Source: Arcicella rosea (GTDB lineage Bacteria > Bacteroidota > Bacteroidia > Cytophagales > Spirosomataceae). From it: a stretch of 64,000 nt of DNA. The notes under the pieces are model-generated. The model had not been told where the DNA came from. It saw only the letters and a program-made list of their open reading frames with translations, and did no database searches. Position 1 is the stretch's first letter, and each line of letters opens with the position of its first letter. Below, piece after piece: positions 60,366 through 64,000 of this stretch. A program made the translations under genes and the position numbers. The DNA is taken from positions 51,247 through 115,246 of the forward strand of contig NZ_JACHKT010000017.1 in NCBI RefSeq assembly GCF_014204325.1, in the 5' to 3' direction.

Positions 60366-60402
60366 AAAAGCCTTTTCGCAATATGCGGAAAGGCTTTTTT
60401 TA
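60366..60402 (+). terminator. Terminator of tRNA-Arg
   Basis: Stem AAAAGCCTTTTCGCA / TGCGGAAAGGCTTTT (one G-T pair and one mismatch) with loop ATA and a T-run, six bases after the tRNA. Confidence 0.85.
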
Positions 60403-60623
60403 TTCTCCTAAAATCTCTACAAAGAAATACTCCCTCCCATCTCAAAATAAATCCAACGATAATAGTAACCAATCCTGCCTTCGTGGAGATTCTCATTAAG
60501 TTATTCACAAACCTAAATAAGAATTTTTATAGGTGGAAAATACACATCCTGTATTCCAATCTATTTAGGCTTAGAAGTCCTTACTTCCCCCAAAAAGATT
60601 CCAAAATTAAAATCAATATCTAT

Positions 60624-61871
60624 ATGTTTACTAAATCTGTACAAATCGCTTTATGTATTGTTTTACTTATTTCCATCTCATGTACCACAAAGCTTGTTGA
60701 AGAAATTACTCCTACTCAGAATATCGCTGGAACATGGAGATTCCAAAGTGCTACTGGCACGGCAATTGTTGGTGGAAAAACGATAGATTTAACCGATGAT
60801 TTATCAATTAGTACAAATGGCGCTACTCATCATATCACAAGAACAAGTACTTGGATTTTTAGAGAAGGTGGCACGGGGACAATGGATGGCGAAAACTTTA
60901 CTTATGTAGTAGCTGGAAAAACCCTCACAATTAGCAAAAACACTCAAAAGTATATACAAGTAAGCGTTACATTAAAAGACGGTATTTTAGAAATTACTGA
61001 AGACGAAAATGGTTTAAAGACAATCATTGATGCGTTTAACACCTTGCTACTAACCGATAAAATCACAAAATACTTTCGAACCTTACAATACAAATCTTTG
61101 CAGGATATTCTAAGTACAAATGGTACTCCTGATTGTTTACTTAAAACCTACACCAACATCAACGAATCTACTGTAAACGAATATACTCATACCTATAGCG
61201 ATGAAAATACGCTTGCAGAATTAAATACTAAAACCTTACGATTATCAGATAGCACTGTATTTAATGTAAAATTTTCTTATCAAGAAAACAAGGCTAACCT
61301 TGGCTCCAACACAAAGCCTTATGTAACCATTCTTAGAAATAGCCAGAATTACTCTAAAGTATATTGTGATAAAAATGGACGAGTAAATAAAAGAGAATAT
61401 TATTATTCAGGACAAGATAATTTCCCTAGTGAGGTTGATAATGAGACTTATGACACGAATGGGAATAACACAAAAACTACTACTTTTTTCTATGATGCTA
61501 CTAATGGAGAGAAATTTGAGAGCCGTTTTATCATTTATGAAGCTGAATACCTTAATGGAAATTATATAAAACTTTTCTACACCGATGAAAATACAAGTAG
61601 GTATTTAATGAATGAATATATCACTTGGACATTCAATGGAGTGAAGACTAAGGTTGTCTATCCATTTAACTATAGAAACCTTAGCTTTGGAGCAAATAAC
61701 AAAAATCATCGTACAAAAATGATTGATTATGACACATCAGGTGTAATAAGTTATCAATCGTCTGTTGTTTATAATTTTGATAGCAAAGGCTATATTTTAT
61801 CTAGTGAAGAAACCTTTACAGGGACTAGTGTAAAAAGAAGAAATATTGATTATGTTTATCAATGTAAATAA
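60624..61871 (+). CDS. Lipoprotein with lipocalin-like N-terminal domain
   Basis: A 415-residue protein from ATG 60624, where the lipoprotein signal begins (MFTKSVQIALCIVLLISISC, cysteine at 20). The ATG at 60483 would bury it. Residues 35-125 (NIAGTWRFQSATGTA) look like a lipocalin-type domain. The rest is built of Y/T/N-rich repeats with KVxYxYxxxG and IDYDTSG. It is probably a surface-exposed lipoprotein of unknown role. Confidence 0.75.
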   Translation: MFTKSVQIALCIVLLISISCTTKLVEEITPTQNIAGTWRFQSATGTAIVGGKTIDLTDDLSISTNGATHHITRTSTWIFREGGTGTMDGENFTYVVAGKTLTISKNTQKYIQVSVTLKDGILEITEDENGLKTIIDAFNTLLLTDKITKYFRTLQYKSLQDILSTNGTPDCLLKTYTNINESTVNEYTHTYSDENTLAELNTKTLRLSDSTVFNVKFSYQENKANLGSNTKPYVTILRNSQNYSKVYCDKNGRVNKREYYYSGQDNFPSEVDNETYDTNGNNTKTTTFFYDATNGEKFESRFIIYEAEYLNGNYIKLFYTDENTSRYLMNEYITWTFNGVKTKVVYPFNYRNLSFGANNKNHRTKMIDYDTSGVISYQSSVVYNFDSKGYILSSEETFTGTSVKRRNIDYVYQCK

Positions 61872-61874
61872 ATG

Positions 61875-61909
61875 AAAAGCCTTGTTAATTACAATAGCAA
61901 GGCTTTTTT
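61875..61909. terminator. Terminator between convergent genes
   Basis: AAAAGCCTTG / CAAGGCTTTT stem with a 13-base loop and a T-run, three bases after the lipoprotein gene. It serves both this gene and the opposite permease. Confidence 0.8.
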
Positions 61910-62687
61910 ACTTCCAAATATCATAAGCAAACCTTGCAATTACCCCCGTTACAACAATCAGGAAAAAGATTCTTACAAAACCGCTTCCTTTTAATAAAGC
62001 TAATCTTGTACCAACTACTGAACCTACTATATTAGCAATGCCTAAAGGAATGGCTACTTCAAAAAGTACATCGCCAGATGACATAAAGAAAATAATGGCT
62101 GGAATATTTGAAGCACAATTTAAGATTTTAGCATAAGCAGAGGCGTGAAGAAAGTCTAAACCAAAAATTGAAACAAAAGCAAATATTAAAAAACTCCCCA
62201 TTCCTGGCCCAAAAAAGCCATCATAAAAACCCAAAATTGCCCCTGTTAACAATCCGCCAATTAAAAACTTTTTACCAATGTATTTGGGAGTATGGTCTGT
62301 TCCTAAATCTTTTTTCAGAAAAGTATAAATTAACACCAAGACCAATAAAACCAAAATAATGGGTTTTAAAACGTTTTTATCTAAAGACGTAACTAGCCTC
62401 GCTCCCATCAAAGCAAATAATCCTGTGGCAATAATAGACGGAACCATTACTTTCCAATCGACCTTTACTTGTCGGATATACTGCGAAGCAGCTACCAAAG
62501 TCCCCGAAACAGAGGCTAATTTATGCGTCCCAATAATAGTTGGAATAGCATATTGAGGAAGAAAAATCAATAGTGCGGGTAACTGAATTAAACCTCCACC
62601 ACCTACGATGGCATCAATAAAACCCGCTAAAAAAGCAAAACAAGAAAGTAATAATAAAGTTTGAAGTGTAATATCGTGAATGGGCAT
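61908..62687 (-). CDS. TauE/SafE-family permease
   Basis: A 259-residue protein with seven or eight membrane segments and the family pattern FLAGFIDAIVGGGGLIQLPAL (about 16-36), repeated as GGLLTGAILGFYDGFFGPGMGS in the second half. It is a sulfite or organosulfonate exporter-type permease; the substrate cannot be told. The start and length are typical. Confidence 0.88.
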   Translation of the reverse strand: MPIHDITLQTLLLLSCFAFLAGFIDAIVGGGGLIQLPALLIFLPQYAIPTIIGTHKLASVSGTLVAASQYIRQVKVDWKVMVPSIIATGLFALMGARLVTSLDKNVLKPIILVLLVLVLIYTFLKKDLGTDHTPKYIGKKFLIGGLLTGAILGFYDGFFGPGMGSFLIFAFVSIFGLDFLHASAYAKILNCASNIPAIIFFMSSGDVLFEVAIPLGIANIVGSVVGTRLALLKGSGFVRIFFLIVVTGVIARFAYDIWK

Positions 62688-62739
62688 TTATTAGGGTTTT
62701 GGTTTTTCATATTGTTGCCAGACAAACCAGTCATCAATA

Positions 62740-63345
62740 TTAAGCATCTCTATTACGAATGTCTTCGATATGGTCTATTAAATCATATCCTAGTTTAGGA
62801 ATATATTCTCCAAGTATTGTATTCAGTTTTTCAATATCTTCTGGTTCGGCATTGGTCAATTCAGGATAATTATCAATCAAATGTGCGAGTACTACTTGCT
62901 CCAAAGTATCCAAAAACTTACTCTTATTAATAGGGTTTTTAGGAATTAACCCCTCAAATTTACTAAAAAACGCCCTAAAATCAGCTTTTTCTTCTTCCGT
63001 CTCTGGCGTATTTCTTAGGTTGGTTTGTCTCTCTAATTCCGCTTCTATATTATAGTTTTTTTCAATAAATAAAATGAAATATTGTTCAAAGTCAAACTCT
63101 TCTTCCTCTAAAACAGCAAGAACCTCATCCTCTTTAGGGCCATATCCTCCTAGAGATTTCCTGATTTGTTGAATGTATTTTCCTTGCTCAGGGTAGTGTT
63201 TTTTCAAAAAAGGGACAAGCGTATGGAAGAATACACAAAAACGTCCTGATTTACCCTCTTGATGGGCTGTAATTTCAAATGAAACAAGGTTATCTCCGAA
63301 TAGATTCTCAACGGTGATTTCGAAATTTGTGTAGGTAGTTTTCAT
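62740..63345 (-). CDS. Hypothetical acidic protein
   Basis: A 201-residue very acidic protein (VLAVLEEEEFDFEQYF) with conserved-looking Trp-free helices and no signal or membrane segment. I do not recognise its family. It lies 52 bases from the permease gene in the same direction. Confidence 0.7.
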   Translation of the reverse strand: MKTTYTNFEITVENLFGDNLVSFEITAHQEGKSGRFCVFFHTLVPFLKKHYPEQGKYIQQIRKSLGGYGPKEDEVLAVLEEEEFDFEQYFILFIEKNYNIEAELERQTNLRNTPETEEEKADFRAFFSKFEGLIPKNPINKSKFLDTLEQVVLAHLIDNYPELTNAEPEDIEKLNTILGEYIPKLGYDLIDHIEDIRNRDA

Positions 63346-63603
63346 ATTCGTAAAATTTAAAAATATGTATTAAAGTATCTTGAAGATTGATAAAACAATT
63401 AATTGTGATTTCAGGTAAGCCTTTTACGCTCTCATTAGATTCGCCAATACATAAATTTAAAAATAAATTCCTTATGCACACAAGCTAAATATCAAAAATA
63501 GTATTTAGCTTTTTGCGAACAGAATTCCACCATTGTATTCATACAAATTCTACCCCACCTTAAAATTTTCCACCAATTTTTCTAAAATTCTTACTCATAC
63601 TAC

Positions 63604-63818
63604 TAATGCACTTGAAGTACTCTACAGGACCACTCTAAGTGAACTCTAATGCACTCCGAGTACTATATAAGACCACTCTAAGTGAACTCTAATGCACTCA
63701 GAGAGCTATACAAGACCGCTTCGAGTGAACTCTAATGCACTCGGAGTGCTATACAAGACCGCTTCGAGTGAACTCTAATGCACTCGGAGTGCTATACAAG
63801 ACCGCTTCGAGTGAACTC
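63604..63818. repeat. Five tandem 43-bp repeats
   Basis: Units at 63604, 63647, 63690, 63733 and 63776, each starting TAATGCACT and ending GTGAACTC. Units 4 and 5 are identical; units 1-3 drift progressively. Copies 4 and 5 contain the palindrome GCACTC-G-GAGTGC, and every unit has CACTC/GAGTG-type words. A partial sixth copy follows. There is no spacer, so it is not a CRISPR array. The unit length is not a multiple of three and no gene covers it. Confidence 0.9.
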
Positions 63819-63906
63819 TAGTAAACTTATGTGAACTAACGTAGGAAGAATCTTAGATATGGGACTAACAGAGAATACAAATTACTTCTTCCTTGAAAAG
63901 TTAAAA

Positions 63907-64000
63907 GAGTCTGTTCATCAAACTGTGTCAGTTTAAATTTAAGTTTATTTTTTTATTTTTACAGTCACAATTTATTTATGGAGACTCCTGACAATTTTGA
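63907..64000 (+). mobile_element. Left end of an IS256-type element (partial)
   Basis: GAGTCTGTTCATCAAACTGT followed by GTCAGTTTAAATTTA resembles, from memory, the terminal repeat of IS256-family elements in Bacteroidetes. It lies 71 bases before an ATG whose product begins METPDNF, like their transposases. The rest is beyond the window. Confidence 0.4.
63978..64000 (+). CDS. Start of a probable transposase gene (partial)
   Basis: ATG at 63978 encodes METPDNF before the window ends. Only seven residues are visible, so the transposase reading rests on the terminal repeat-like sequence upstream. Confidence 0.3.

Noticed and set aside
63604..63818. CRISPR array
   Set aside because: The 43-bp units are directly adjacent with no spacers, and no cas genes are present.

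Overview
The window looks like a low-GC member of the Bacteroidetes, probably Cytophagales. The grounds are TAnnTTTG-type -7 promoter boxes, a LytTR/LytS-type pair, DUF4105 and DUF5916 proteins, a Bacteroidetes-type MACPF lipoprotein, and a lacI-galK-galT locus. About two thirds of it (1 to roughly 43.1 kb) is a foreign element. The rest (about 43.2 to 64 kb) is ordinary chromosome with decayed genes, repeats and the edge of an insertion sequence.

Element, late module (1-19.4 kb, all leftward). Some 25 tightly coupled genes run from a small ribbon-helix-helix-like protein and an FtsK/HerA-type (A32/P9-like or Zot-like) ATPase, through many single-pass membrane proteins, to four peptidoglycan-active proteins (two lytic transglycosylases, a CHAP-like and a YiiX/NlpC-like cysteine peptidase). 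The module ends in a giant protein of more than 1690 residues carrying fibronectin III domains, a clan-A glycosidase-like barrel and a beta-helix. No terminase, portal, HK97 capsid, tail tube or tape measure is visible. This resembles the morphogenesis block of a membrane-containing or filamentous virus rather than a tailed phage. It is the best candidate here for something undescribed.

Element, cargo (19.5-29.8 kb, mostly rightward). A MACPF-domain lipoprotein is followed by a XRE regulator and a type I restriction-modification locus in the order hsdR - (DUF1016 remnant) - hsdS - prrC-like anticodon nuclease - hsdM. Hairpin terminators close both sides.

Element, early module (29.8-42.3 kb, leftward). 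About 28 short genes sit here, mostly overlapping by a few bases. They include a C5 DNA methyltransferase, a PAPS-reductase-like PP-loop protein, a winged-helix replication-initiator-like protein, an HTH-plus-membrane protein, phage-type small conserved proteins, several unlisted mini-genes, three compact hairpins and a tRNA-like RNA. A divergent XRE-type regulator (42.5 kb), preceded by two inverted-repeat operators, marks the control region. No integrase is present, so the other end of the element lies left of the window.

Chromosome (43.2-64 kb). The genes are a pterin dehydratase, rsmI, a DUF4105 membrane protein, a LytTR response regulator with its histidine kinase, a DUF5916 protein, a DMT permease, an AlbA_2 protein, the lacI/galK/galT cluster, a winged-helix plus nucleotidyltransferase pair resembling a toxin-antitoxin system, a patch of gene remnants, an ABC-F ATPase, tRNA-Arg(ACG), a lipoprotein, a TauE-type permease and a hypothetical protein. 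Five 43-bp tandem repeats and what looks like the left end of an IS256-type element close the window.
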